Below are positions 1 to 8,283 of a DNA stretch of 62,300 bases, one piece after another. The position numbers and the translations under genes were made by a program. Under the pieces are notes generated by a model. The model had not been told where the DNA came from, did no database searches, and was given only the letters and a program-made list of their open reading frames with translations. Origin of the DNA: Bacteroidales bacterium (GTDB taxonomy: Bacteria; Bacteroidota; Bacteroidia; Bacteroidales; P3); the NCBI GenBank assembly GCA_017448185.1, contig JAFSLX010000048.1, positions 1-62,300 of the forward strand, in the 5' to 3' direction. Position 1 is the stretch's first letter, and each line of letters begins with the position of its first letter.

Positions 1-1
1 A

Positions 2-223
2 TGCTACTTCGGCGACATCCACGAGGAGCTGCCCATCGCCAAAGCCACCGTGTCGCAGCACCTCGCCGAGCTGAAAAACGCGGGACTCATTCAAGGCACC
101 ATCGAGACCCCCAAGGTGCGCTACTGCATCAACCCCGACGGTTGGCAGCTGGCGCGGACGCTCTTTGCTGACTTCTTCGCCCAGCCCCTGAAAAAGCAGG
201 GCTGCGGCTGCTCCGACGAATGA
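2..223 (+). CDS. ArsR-family transcriptional regulator (3' part only)
   Basis: The window opens inside this gene, so only the last 73 codons are visible. They encode a winged-helix DNA-binding domain: AKATVSQHLAELKNAGLI matches the recognition-helix signature of ArsR/SmtB repressors, and the wing follows (GTIETPKVRYCINP). Family members are dimeric repressors that let go of DNA on binding metal or another signal. The tail carries GCGC, two closely spaced cysteines that could be ligands, but the part of the protein that usually holds the sensor site is outside the window, so the inducer cannot be named. A stem-loop terminator follows. The gene converges on the lipoprotein/His-rich pair on the other strand; a shared metal theme is only a guess. 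Confidence 0.8.
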   Translation, partial: CYFGDIHEELPIAKATVSQHLAELKNAGLIQGTIETPKVRYCINPDGWQLARTLFADFFAQPLKKQGCGCSDE

Positions 224-280
224 AACGTCAATTAACGGGAAATTAATGGCCAATTAAAGGTAATTAATGTTCAAAAAAAC

Positions 281-312
281 AAGCGGGTCCGCTTTCGGGC
301 CCGCTTCCTTTT
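281..312 (+). terminator. Rho-independent-type terminator after the ArsR gene
   Basis: AAGCGGG at 281-287 pairs with CCCGCTT at 300-306 and is followed by a short T-rich run (CCTTTTC). The stem is GC-rich and sits 57 bases after the stop codon. Confidence 0.65.
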
Positions 313-327
313 CGCCGAATTCCGCCC

Positions 328-508
328 CGCATCATTGCAAGACGGCGTCCGGGGTCGGAAAACAGGCTTTGCGTTGATGCGGGGTGCCGCCCGAAGCCGG
401 AAAACGGTCCCGCATCATTGCAAAGGCCGTTCCGGAAACCGAAAAACGGCCTCGCATCGTTGCAAGGCCGTTTTCGGGATGGGTTTCATATCTTCGCATC
501 GTTACAGA
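328..508. repeat. Degenerate tandem repeat, unit about 42 bp
   Basis: CGCATCATTGCAA or a close variant starts at 328, 411, 453 and 495, giving spacings of 83, 42 and 42 bases. A weaker unit begins near 371. Each unit also contains a GGAAAAC/GAAAAACGG block. Within the third unit AGGCCGTT (424-431) can pair with AACGGCCT (445-452), so the array can form alternative hairpins. Apart from this array and the terminator, 224-519 shows no convincing gene; the open frames across it are composition artefacts. Confidence 0.6.
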
Positions 509-519
509 GACGCTGCCGG

Positions 520-1012
520 TCAGTTCTCCTCCCCGGCCAGCGGCTCGTCCTCCTTGCCGCCCTTGCTCACTTCATTTAATTTATATTCAGCGGTGTTCGC
601 AGCCTTCAGCACTTGCGGCTCTGCTGGTATCGCAGGTCGATTTTCGCCAGGTCGGCGTTGTAGTACTGTGCCGCCTTCGACAGGCTCTCCTCGGGCTGCA
701 GCTCCTGCACCGCGTTGCTCACTATAATTGATTTTAATTCAAAGGTGTTCGCAGCCTTCAGCAGAGGTAGGTGATGAAAGCGCGGTAGTGGCCGTCCAGC
801 TTCTCGCGCGCCGCCTTCAGCTCACCCACCACCTCGCAGCTGTCGCCAGCCACCGGTGGGGTCACCTCGGCGTAAACTTCAAACAATTCATTATATGCAG
901 TCAGCTGCAGACTTTCGTCGTGTGATTGGGCGTCGTCCTTCACCGTCCGACTGCAACTTGCTGTCAGCATCAATACGCCGACAGACAACAGGACGAATAG
1001 TTTCGTTCTCAT
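520..1012 (-). pseudogene. Lipoprotein gene, frame broken twice
   Basis: An 84-codon open frame (1012 down to 758) begins with a lipoprotein signal peptide (lipobox LTASC) and continues with charged residues until a TGA at 758-760. Immediately beyond, a -1 frame continues as good coding sequence (LKAANTFELKS, then SNAVQELQPEESLSKAAQYY) to a second TGA near 610. Again a -1 frame continues (LKAANTAEYKLNEVSKGG) to a stop at 520. Third positions in all three segments are GC-rich, as expected for coding DNA here. Both breaks fall at the same 20-base sequence. The simplest reading is a decaying outer-membrane lipoprotein gene whose 3' part was remodelled by a duplication. Two programmed shifts or assembly error are alternatives. 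It lies 87 bases downstream of the His-rich gene on the same strand. Confidence 0.55.
558..763. repeat. Two-copy direct repeat inside the broken lipoprotein gene
   Basis: GGTGTTCGCAGCCTTCAGCA occurs identically at 592-611 and 744-763, 152 bases apart. Similarity extends, less perfectly, for about 54 bases on the low-coordinate side of each copy. The offset of 152 is not a multiple of three. Confidence 0.8.
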
Positions 1013-1099
1013 TGCTGTTTTTCTATCTTAAAATGAATACAATGGCATTGTCAGCCCAAAAGCCGAAACGCCGTTAATAGACAAGTAGGGTAAAGAAAA

Positions 1100-1417
1100 T
1101 CAGCACAATGGTGGAGCACGAAGAGAATGGGCGCGATGTGGTCGGAAGACAGCCTCGCTCACGATGGAAGCCGACGGAATACGCTCAGCCTCAAGTGTGG
1201 GCTCTTCCCAACTGTCGAAAAACACCGCCAACAATGTTGGCAACGGCACATCGTCGCAGTGTCGCACCACGGCAGATGCCACCGACTGACTAATTATACA
1301 AGTCTCCGGACCGTCGTGGTGGTGTGAAGAATCGTGGTGATGGTGCGGTACAACCGCGTGGACCAACATAAAAACATTGGCCAGCAGCAGGAATAATATG
1401 GACACCATATGTTTCAT
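1100..1417 (-). CDS. Small His-rich exported protein, DUF6769-like
   Basis: This 105-residue protein starts with a hydrophobic segment (SILFLLLANVFMLVHA) that serves as a signal peptide or membrane anchor. A histidine cluster follows (VVPHHHHDSSHHHDG), and the protein ends in HSLRAPPLC. The combination of an early VxPHHHH cluster and a terminal LRAPP motif is typical of small Bacteroidetes proteins often found near metal efflux genes; a periplasmic metal-binding role is an inference from the histidines. No efflux pump is visible here. The broken lipoprotein gene follows it on the same strand, and the ArsR-type regulator faces it, which weakly fits a metal-response locus that has partly decayed. 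Confidence 0.6.
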   Translation of the reverse strand: MKHMVSILFLLLANVFMLVHAVVPHHHHDSSHHHDGPETCIISQSVASAVVRHCDDVPLPTLLAVFFDSWEEPTLEAERIPSASIVSEAVFRPHRAHSLRAPPLC

Positions 1418-1714
1418 TTCACCCTTATTTACGTAAAAAAAAAACTTATTGTATAAAGCTATGATAATAATGTATAATAAACACGGAGCATTTTACCCTC
1501 AAAAAAAAAGCACCGATCACCTACTCAACACAATGTAAAAACAGCGCAAATCGAATATGATTTTAAGAAGATACATAGTAATGACAAATTAAATTCACGG
1601 CTCAAAATTAGAATTGCGAGATAAACACACACTTTTATTCGCCAAAAATAGGCACATTTCACCCAAAATTTTGCACTTTTACCATATTTTTAATTAATTT
1701 TAACCAAAAACAAT

Positions 1715-1722
1715 TACTTTTG
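1715..1722 (+). promoter_or_regulatory. Bacteroidetes-type -7 element for the acyl-CoA ligase gene
   Basis: TACTTTTG matches TAnnTTTG and lies 21 bases before the ATG. The rest of the 1418-1743 gap is AT-rich DNA between two divergent genes. Nothing else was recognised in it, and no clear promoter was seen for the leftward gene. Confidence 0.6.
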
Positions 1723-1743
1723 CACCACTAAAAAAATATTTTT

Positions 1744-3528
1744 ATGCAAGAACCCAAAAGATTATTCGACCTGTTGGAGTGGCGACGTGGACTCCACCCG
1801 GAACGTCCGGTTTTCAAATTCAAAGAAAACGGAGATTGGAAAGAGCATTACATTGATGAATATATCGAAAAAGTCGACCTTATTAGCTATGCGCTATTGC
1901 ACCTGGGTGTCAAGAAAGGCGAAAACATCGGCCTGATTTCGGCAGGTCGCCCGGAATGGAATTATGTCGATTTTGGTGTCCAGCAGACAGGTGCAGTGTT
2001 GCTGCCCATCTACCCAACCATAAGCGAGGAGGACTATCTGTACATCCTCAACGATGCACAGGTGCGCCTGCTGGTGGTCGAAACACCTGCATTATACAAG
2101 AAAATCAGCAATATTCGCGAGAAATTGCCTCACCTGGAGAACCTATGCACAATCGTGCCGATGGAGGGCGTAAAATCAATAGACGACATCTATGAAATTG
2201 GTCGTCGCTACAAAGCCGAGCATGCAGATGCCGAACAGCAACTGAAAGCACTGAAAGACTCCTTGACCATCGACGACATCTGCACCATGATTTACACCTC
2301 GGGCACTACAGGCGTTCCCAAGGGAGCCATGCTTACCCATAGAGGACTGATAATGAATGTGCAGGAAATCAAGGAAAGCCCCGGAAAAACTTGGACCAAA
2401 GCACTCAGCTGGCTGCCTATGTGCCATATTTACGAACGCATGATGGGGTACCTCTACCAGTGGCTTTGTTTCACCATTGCCTATGCTGAAAGTATCGCCA
2501 AAGTGGGAGACAACTGCAAGGAAATCAGCCCCAATATGATGGCCTGCGTGCCGCGATTCATCGAGAAAGTATATGACAAAATCTATCGCAAAGGCGAGAA
2601 AATGAGCGGCATCGGTAAGAAAATCTTCGACTGGGCCATCGACCTCGCCTTCCACTACGACCTCGACGAAAGCAAGCTCAGCTGCTGGTACAAAATCCAG
2701 AAATCTATTGCCGACAAGTTGGTTTACAAGGAAATACGCGAAAGCATGGGCGGCGAGCTGTACATGCTCGTCAGTGGCGGTGCCACCATCCAACCTCGCC
2801 TCACGCGCTTCTTCTCGTGTGTTGGCCTCGACCTTTACGAGGGTTACGGACTCACCGAATGCTCCCCTCTGATTGCCGTGACCAACAGCAACAAGAAAGG
2901 CCGCAAAATAGGTTCGGTAGGTTTTGCCATGCGCGAAATCGAAGTCCGTATCGACAGAGAAACCAATGAAATTCAATGTCGTGGAGGCAATGTCATGAAG
3001 GGTTACTACAACCAGCCCGAGCTGACAGCCCAGGCCATCGACAAAGACGGATGGTTCCACACCGGCGACACCGGATACTTTGACCCCGACGGCTACCTGT
3101 TCATTACAGGCCGCACAAAAAGTATGTTCAAGACCTCGATGGGCAAATACATTAATCCCGAGGTGATCGAAGAAAAGATGAAACAGTCGCCGTTCATCAT
3201 GGACATGATGGTGGTTGGTGCAGAACAGAAATTCGCCGCAGCCATTATCGCACCCGACTTCGACATGCTGAAAGACTGGTGCGGCCGTCACGGTGTTTCC
3301 GCCTCAACAAAAGAAGAGATGATTGCCGACAAGACCGTGGTTGCACGTTACCAGAAGGTGGTGGACAAGTACAACGCTGAACTGGGTGTAACCGAGCAAG
3401 TCAAACGCTTTGCGCTAGTATCTGAAACCTGGAGCGAGACCAACAAATTCCTCACCCCGACACAGAAGCTTATCCGCCGAAACGTGGAAGCTTTCTACAA
3501 AGAAAAAATCGAGACACTATTCAAATAA
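1744..3528 (+). CDS. Long-chain acyl-CoA synthetase (AMP-forming)
   Basis: A 594-residue member of the ANL adenylating superfamily. The P-loop-like phosphate-binding motif YTSGTTGVPKGAMLTH starts near residue 184. The adenine-binding motif GYGLTE is near 370, and the WFHTGDTGYF region with the hinge follows near 437. Family enzymes activate free fatty acids to acyl-CoA through an acyl-adenylate at the inner face of the membrane (EC 6.2.1.3). Length and motif order fit the FadD-like group common in Bacteroidales, with no membrane anchor. It stands alone, with its own promoter and a strong terminator, so it probably serves general lipid metabolism (phospholipid and lipid A acyl recycling). Substrate chain length cannot be read from the sequence. 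Confidence 0.9.
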   Translation: MQEPKRLFDLLEWRRGLHPERPVFKFKENGDWKEHYIDEYIEKVDLISYALLHLGVKKGENIGLISAGRPEWNYVDFGVQQTGAVLLPIYPTISEEDYLYILNDAQVRLLVVETPALYKKISNIREKLPHLENLCTIVPMEGVKSIDDIYEIGRRYKAEHADAEQQLKALKDSLTIDDICTMIYTSGTTGVPKGAMLTHRGLIMNVQEIKESPGKTWTKALSWLPMCHIYERMMGYLYQWLCFTIAYAESIAKVGDNCKEISPNMMACVPRFIEKVYDKIYRKGEKMSGIGKKIFDWAIDLAFHYDLDESKLSCWYKIQKSIADKLVYKEIRESMGGELYMLVSGGATIQPRLTRFFSCVGLDLYEGYGLTECSPLIAVTNSNKKGRKIGSVGFAMREIEVRIDRETNEIQCRGGNVMKGYYNQPELTAQAIDKDGWFHTGDTGYFDPDGYLFITGRTKSMFKTSMGKYINPEVIEEKMKQSPFIMDMMVVGAEQKFAAAIIAPDFDMLKDWCGRHGVSASTKEEMIADKTVVARYQKVVDKYNAELGVTEQVKRFALVSETWSETNKFLTPTQKLIRRNVEAFYKEKIETLFK

Positions 3529-3544
3529 TCAGCCAACACTCGGG

Positions 3545-3585
3545 AAAAGGCCGGAATATTTGACAATATTCCGGCCTTTTTTCTT
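3545..3585 (+). terminator. Strong terminator after the acyl-CoA ligase gene
   Basis: A 14-bp perfect stem (3547-3560 with 3565-3578, loop TGAC) is followed by a run of T. A matching A run precedes it. Confidence 0.9.
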
Positions 3586-3590
3586 CTGCT

Positions 3591-3659
3591 GTTGTTCAGC
3601 CGTTGTCCGGCCGTTGTTCAGTCAAACACTGAACAACGGCCGGACAACGACTGAACAAC
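3591..3659. repeat. Long palindromic hairpin, copy A of the 11-bp-period family
   Basis: The arms 3591-3622 and 3628-3659 are complementary over 32 bases with one mismatch, and the loop is CAAAC. Each arm is three tandem versions of an 11-base unit of the form GTTGTTCAGYC. It sits directly behind the acyl-CoA ligase terminator and 126 bases before the next gene. The terminator is a separate structure, so this element is not needed for termination. Confidence 0.9.
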
Positions 3660-3784
3660 GAAAAAACAAAGCACTGCCGATGTATTGCTTTTCATATTCG
3701 AACTTAACTTTTTTTATTACAAAATATACAATAAATACATGCGCCCGCCGTTTTATAAGTTTGAATAAATAAAAAAAAAAGACA

Positions 3785-5194
3785 ATGAAACACCGTATCC
3801 TGATAGCCCTGCTCATGTGCGCTGCATGGAGCGTTGACGCTCAGCAGTATAGCTTCACCTTCAAACTGACCGACTCGAAAGACTCTGTAATGTATATTGC
3901 ACGCCATTTTCGCGACGAACTACAAATTATCGACTCAGCCAAACGCGGAAAAGACGGAAGCTTCCTGTTCAAAGGCAACAAGAAATGGGAACGTGGCATT
4001 TATGCTCTTGTGGGTCAAGACAAGCAGAAATCCATCAACGACTTTGCAGTCGACGGCAGCCAGAAATTCACCATCAGCGGTGACAGCCGCCTGAGCCCGA
4101 AAAGTGTCAAAGTGAAAGGTTGCCCTGCCAACGAGCAGATGTTCAACTACATAGCCACCATTCAGGATGCCAACACCGAGATGAAAGGCATCCGCGAACG
4201 CCTGAAAAACCCTGAGACCAAAGCTGCTGCCGAGAAGGAAGAAGAAGCGCTGAACAAACGCATGGAAGCCTTTGAGGAAGAGGCTCTTCACCCCAAGAAG
4301 CCCATTTTGTTCTTCGACTTGGTAAACATGTTTGTCAACCCCAGGGTGCCCGACAGCATCAAAGACAAGAACACCTACTTCCGCATGCACTATTGGGACG
4401 GTGTAAACTTCAAAGACCATTCGCTCATCTACACCCCCAACATGTTCAACAAGATGAACTACTTTTTCTTCGGCGTGCTTTACAATGCCGAAAGCGATAC
4501 CATCTGCAAAGACCTTGACCGCCTGATGGACCGCATGAACGGCGACACTACGATGATGAAATACGTGCTTGAATTCATCACCCCAAAATACTTCCGCGCC
4601 ACCAAAAACATCGGCTGGGATGCCGTTTGGTGCCACATTGCCAGCGAATACTACCTGAAAGGCCGCTGCCCGTGGGCAACTGAAGGAACAATTCACAATA
4701 CCCGATACAACTACAACAGAATCAAACAGTCGCTTATCGGTGCCCCCGGTCAGGAACTCTGGATGGCCGATACCAACCAAAGCGACGACCCCAAAGACTG
4801 GATTTCGAGTCACCGTTTCCCCGAGAAATACGTCATACTCTGGTTCTGGGACCCCGACTGCCACCACTGCCAAGAGCAATCGGAACAGCTGAAGGTGCTC
4901 TACGACTCGCTGAAGACCGCCCCCAACCGCTGGTTCGAGGTGTATGCCGTCGGTTTCGAGAGCGACGTGCCGAAATGGAAAAAATACGTGCGCGACCACA
5001 AGTTCCCGTTTGTCAATGTAGGCGGCACCAACGTAAACATTGACTACCAGGAGGCCTATAATGTCCATGGTGCACCGACCATGATCATCCTCAACGAGAA
5101 ACGCGAGATTATAATGAACAAGCTGCTGCCTGTGAAATCGATCATTCCCTTCCTGCAAGATTACGAAAAACGCCAAGCGTCGAAAAAGAAATAA
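3785..5194 (+). CDS. Exported thioredoxin-like protein (DUF4369/TlpA type)
   Basis: A 469-residue protein with a cleavable signal peptide (ILIALLMCAAWSVDAQ). The N-terminal 100 residues resemble the beta-rich DUF4369-like domain, with a 'DSVMYIARH...IDSAKRGKDGSFLFKG' type of pattern. A charged helical middle follows, then a thioredoxin fold from about residue 345. The redox motif is CHHC (WFWDPDCHHCQEQ) near 359-362, and the cis-proline loop is GAPTMIIL. Family members are periplasmic thiol-disulfide or resa-like oxidoreductases; the CHHC active site resembles disulfide-handling rather than bulk-reducing thioredoxins. The substrate is unknown. mutL starts 15 bases downstream, so the two may be co-transcribed. 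The AT-rich 3660-3784 leader shows no clear -7 element. Confidence 0.85.
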   Translation: MKHRILIALLMCAAWSVDAQQYSFTFKLTDSKDSVMYIARHFRDELQIIDSAKRGKDGSFLFKGNKKWERGIYALVGQDKQKSINDFAVDGSQKFTISGDSRLSPKSVKVKGCPANEQMFNYIATIQDANTEMKGIRERLKNPETKAAAEKEEEALNKRMEAFEEEALHPKKPILFFDLVNMFVNPRVPDSIKDKNTYFRMHYWDGVNFKDHSLIYTPNMFNKMNYFFFGVLYNAESDTICKDLDRLMDRMNGDTTMMKYVLEFITPKYFRATKNIGWDAVWCHIASEYYLKGRCPWATEGTIHNTRYNYNRIKQSLIGAPGQELWMADTNQSDDPKDWISSHRFPEKYVILWFWDPDCHHCQEQSEQLKVLYDSLKTAPNRWFEVYAVGFESDVPKWKKYVRDHKFPFVNVGGTNVNIDYQEAYNVHGAPTMIILNEKREIIMNKLLPVKSIIPFLQDYEKRQASKKK

Positions 5195-5209
5195 CGCCGC
5201 ACAAAATTC

Positions 5210-6991
5210 ATGTCCGACATTATTAATATATTACCCGACAGCGTCGCCAACCAAATTGCAGCAGGCGAGGTGGTCGACCGACCGGCAAGTGCCGTCAAAG
5301 AGCTTTTGGAGAACTCGATGGATGCCGGAGCATCGCAAATTGACCTTGTGGTCAAAGATGCCGGACGAACGCTGATACAGGTAATCGATAACGGTAGCGG
5401 CATGAGCGACAGCGACGCACGCCTGTGCTTCGAAAGGCATGCCACCTCGAAAATACACAAATCGGACGATCTTTTTGCCATTCATACCATGGGGTTTCGC
5501 GGCGAGGCCTTGGCTTCGATTGCAGCCATTGCCCAGGTGGAGCTCCGCACCCGTCTGCACGACAGCGAACTCGGCACCACGATACTTATCGAAGGGTCGC
5601 ACATCACCAGCCAGCAACCGACAGCATGCTCTCCAGGCACTTCACTTGCCGTCAAAAACCTCTTTTTCAATGTACCTGCAAGACGTAACTTCCTGAAAAA
5701 AGACAGCGTAGAGATGAGCCATATCGAAGAGGTTTTCCGTCGCATAACACTGGTTCATTACGACATCGGTTTCACCTTGCAAAGCAATGGCAAAACGCTA
5801 TACGACCTAAAGGCGGGAAGTATGCTGCAGCGCATTGCCCAACTCTATGGCAATCACTATAAAGAAAGATTCTACTCGGTAGAAGAGGCCACTGATATTG
5901 TACGCATCAAAGGATTTGTTGGAAAACCTGAGTTTTCACGCAAAACAAGAGGAGAACAGTATCTTTTTGTCAATGGACGATTCATCAAGCATCCAGCATT
6001 GAGTGCCGCAGTCGAAAAGGCATATACCGACATGATTCCAGAGCGGACATACCCCTCATATTTTATCGGCTTGCAAGTTGACCCATCAAGGATCGACATC
6101 AATATCCACCCTACTAAAACCGAGGTGAAATTCATCGACGAACATGCTTTGTTCGCCATCCTGCGCTCTGCAGTGAAGAAAGCCCTCGGCCAGTTCACTT
6201 TAGCCACAGAACTTTCGTTCAACACTCCGGAAGAGTTCAACATAGCTCCTGCACCGCGTGGCTATGTGCCAACACAACCTCGAATCAGCTATAATCCTAA
6301 CTACAACCCATTCCACGCCACCACCCAACCTTCTACAAAAACCACCGTTCAACAGATTGATCTTCCAGACTACAGACAGTCAAACGACATAGAAACACTG
6401 CCAATTCCAAAAACAGAAAAGGCAGTTGACCCACCAAACGAAACAAACTCCGTATGCATGCAAGTGCAAGGACGGTACATTGTCACGCCCCTACCCTCAG
6501 GTCTTGCCATCATCGACCAGCAACGTGCACATGAACGCATCCTCTTCGACCGACTCTGCAAACGGCATACTTCAGACAGTTCACAAACACTGCTTTTCCC
6601 TGTCAACTGCAGCTTCTCGCCTGCCGATGCCGATATGTTCATGGAATTGATTCCCGATTTAAAAAACTTTGGATTCGGAATTGAATCACTCGGGCAGCAC
6701 AGTTTTGTAGTCACAGCCACTCCAACCGAATTCAGCGAAAATGATTTACAAGGCTTTTTCGACCAAATGCTGACCGACTACAAGAGTTCATCCTTGCAGA
6801 AATTCAGCAACCGAAACCAAAGCCTGTGCCTCTCGATAGCACGCCAGATGGCCGTCAAAGCAGGTACAACCCTTGGTGCCGAAGAGATGCAGCAAATGGT
6901 AGCCGATCTATTTGCCTGTCCGATGGCTGACACCGCCCCAAACGGCAAACGAATAATCACAATAGTCAAACCAGAAGAACTTCTTAAGTAA
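5210..6991 (+). CDS. mutL: DNA mismatch repair protein MutL
   Basis: 593 residues. The N-terminal GHKL ATPase has all its hallmarks in the first 110 residues: NQIAAGEVVDRPASAVKELL, LLENSMDAGA, DNGSGM and FRGEALASI. A variable, Pro/Thr-rich linker spans about residues 345-400, and a dimerisation domain ends the protein. The C-terminal domain has IIDQQRAHERILFDRL, related to the DQHA-x2-E-x4-E endonuclease motif but with Q, R and D at three usual positions; Bacteroidetes MutL proteins commonly vary here. The ending CPMADTAPNGKRI is close to the second metal-site motif. MutL couples MutS mismatch recognition to strand incision. The ATG is 15 bases after the upstream gene; the rhomboid gene begins 7 bases after the stop, suggesting an operon. 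Confidence 0.95.
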   Translation: MSDIINILPDSVANQIAAGEVVDRPASAVKELLENSMDAGASQIDLVVKDAGRTLIQVIDNGSGMSDSDARLCFERHATSKIHKSDDLFAIHTMGFRGEALASIAAIAQVELRTRLHDSELGTTILIEGSHITSQQPTACSPGTSLAVKNLFFNVPARRNFLKKDSVEMSHIEEVFRRITLVHYDIGFTLQSNGKTLYDLKAGSMLQRIAQLYGNHYKERFYSVEEATDIVRIKGFVGKPEFSRKTRGEQYLFVNGRFIKHPALSAAVEKAYTDMIPERTYPSYFIGLQVDPSRIDINIHPTKTEVKFIDEHALFAILRSAVKKALGQFTLATELSFNTPEEFNIAPAPRGYVPTQPRISYNPNYNPFHATTQPSTKTTVQQIDLPDYRQSNDIETLPIPKTEKAVDPPNETNSVCMQVQGRYIVTPLPSGLAIIDQQRAHERILFDRLCKRHTSDSSQTLLFPVNCSFSPADADMFMELIPDLKNFGFGIESLGQHSFVVTATPTEFSENDLQGFFDQMLTDYKSSSLQKFSNRNQSLCLSIARQMAVKAGTTLGAEEMQQMVADLFACPMADTAPNGKRIITIVKPEELLK

Positions 6992-6998
6992 ACACAAA

Positions 6999-7610
6999 AT
7001 GGCTCAATATCAACCCAGAGGATTCAGTATGCTTCCTCCTGCAGTGAAGCACCTTCTCATCATCAACGTCCTATGCTATGCAACCTACTATATTCTTGGC
7101 AGACAAGGATTGTTCGACCTCAACTATTGGGGTGGTCTATGGAGTCTGAACACCGGCAATTTCCACATTTGGCAACCGTTTACATATATGTTTATGCACG
7201 CCAGCCTCGATCATATATTCTTCAATATGTTTTCGTTGTGGATGTTTGGCACTGTGCTCGAAAACTATTGGGGTACAAAACGATTTCTTTTTTACTATCT
7301 GGCATGCGGCATTGGTGCTGGCCTGCTACACCTGCTGATGCCAGGTGTACACCTGACCGTTGGAGCTTCTGCAGCCGTCTATGGCATACTGATGGCTTTC
7401 GGCATGATGTTCCCAAACGAACGCATTTACCTTTATTTTCTTGTACCAATAAAAACCAAGTGGTTTATTATCGGAATGATAGTCATTGAATTATTCGAAG
7501 GTGTATTCCGTAGCTATGATGGTATCGCACACTTTGCTCACCTTGGCGGAATGCTTATCGGATTCCTGATCATCCTTTATTGGCGCAAACATCCTTTCCG
7601 CCGTATCTAA
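6999..7610 (+). CDS. Rhomboid-family intramembrane serine protease
   Basis: 203 residues, nearly all in about six membrane helices. The catalytic serine is in GASAAVYG (Ser124), and the histidine partner is in AHFAHLGG (His181 by analogy with GlpG). The loop MFMHASLDHIFFNMF carries the HxxxN pattern that helps form the oxyanion site. Family enzymes cut single-pass membrane proteins within the bilayer. The length matches the minimal bacterial form without extra domains. It lies 7 bases behind mutL and is probably translated from the same transcript. The natural substrate is unknown. Confidence 0.9.
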   Translation: MAQYQPRGFSMLPPAVKHLLIINVLCYATYYILGRQGLFDLNYWGGLWSLNTGNFHIWQPFTYMFMHASLDHIFFNMFSLWMFGTVLENYWGTKRFLFYYLACGIGAGLLHLLMPGVHLTVGASAAVYGILMAFGMMFPNERIYLYFLVPIKTKWFIIGMIVIELFEGVFRSYDGIAHFAHLGGMLIGFLIILYWRKHPFRRI

Positions 7611-7629
7611 CTCGCAACTATATTTTTAT

Positions 7630-7660
7630 TTTGCCATTTCAAAAATATTTCGTACTTTTG
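7630..7660 (+). promoter_or_regulatory. Bacteroidetes-type promoter
   Basis: TTTG at 7630-7633 and TACTTTTG at 7653-7660 are separated by 19 bases, matching the phylum consensus. It lies 36 bases before the next ATG. Confidence 0.75.
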
Positions 7661-7696
7661 CAAACAATTTTTTTAGGAAATAATAATAATTAAAAA

Positions 7697-8278
7697 ATGA
7701 AAAAAAACTTTATTCTTGCCATTTTGGTTGCCGTAACCGTTCCAGTATTTGCACAGAAAAACGATTCCAATGTCTTTTCCATTAAACACCATTGGACCAA
7801 GACGATTGGTTACTCTTATCAGCCTGGTTATATTTATGGATTCTCTCTGGCTGGCGGTTCGTTCATGTCGGTAGGTTTTGCCGAAGAAGGTAAAAAATAC
7901 ACCATTTCTTCCACCGAAAAACGTGAACCGACTTGGTCTATGCGTTTCGGTTGGATTGGCTACAGTTTTGACGAAGATGTTACTGGATGGGGCGCCATCA
8001 CTTTCCGCCCAATGTTAGTGATGGGATTTGACAAAGCCAAGGATAACATCTATGATGCCGCAACTGCAACTTGGACTAAAGAAAACAATACTTACTTCAC
8101 TATGGCTCCGACATTAGTAGTGAACGTCTATATGGTTCATTTCTCCATAGGATATGAAATTGTCCCCAAGTTCAAACAACTCAACGGTCTTAACTTCGGA
8201 GTTGGCATTTCCATCCCTACTAGCACCAAGCGTCTGGAAGAAAGAATAAAAGCATCAAATAATAGTAAGCTCTTATAA
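7697..8278 (+). CDS. Exported hypothetical protein, possible outer-membrane beta-barrel
   Basis: 193 residues with a clear signal peptide ([18 protein letters not shown]). The mature part alternates aromatic and small or polar residues ([48 protein letters not shown]), a pattern seen in beta-barrel outer-membrane proteins. The end, after [10 protein letters not shown], is charged and does not finish in the usual aromatic residue. It has its own promoter, and valS starts only 5 bases after its stop, so it may share a transcript with valS. No family could be named. Confidence 0.6.
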   Translation: MKKNFILAILVAVTVPVFAQKNDSNVFSIKHHWTKTIGYSYQPGYIYGFSLAGGSFMSVGFAEEGKKYTISSTEKREPTWSMRFGWIGYSFDEDVTGWGAITFRPMLVMGFDKAKDNIYDAATATWTKENNTYFTMAPTLVVNVYMVHFSIGYEIVPKFKQLNGLNFGVGISIPTSTKRLEERIKASNNSKLL

Positions 8279-8283
8279 CATTC

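Noticed and set aside
328..508. CRISPR array
   Set aside because: Units are degenerate and without unique spacers, and there are no cas genes nearby.
335..731. Two overlapping rightward frames over the repeat array
   Set aside because: Low-complexity Arg/Ser-rich translation of a degenerate repeat and of the reverse strand of the lipoprotein pseudogene; no start signal.
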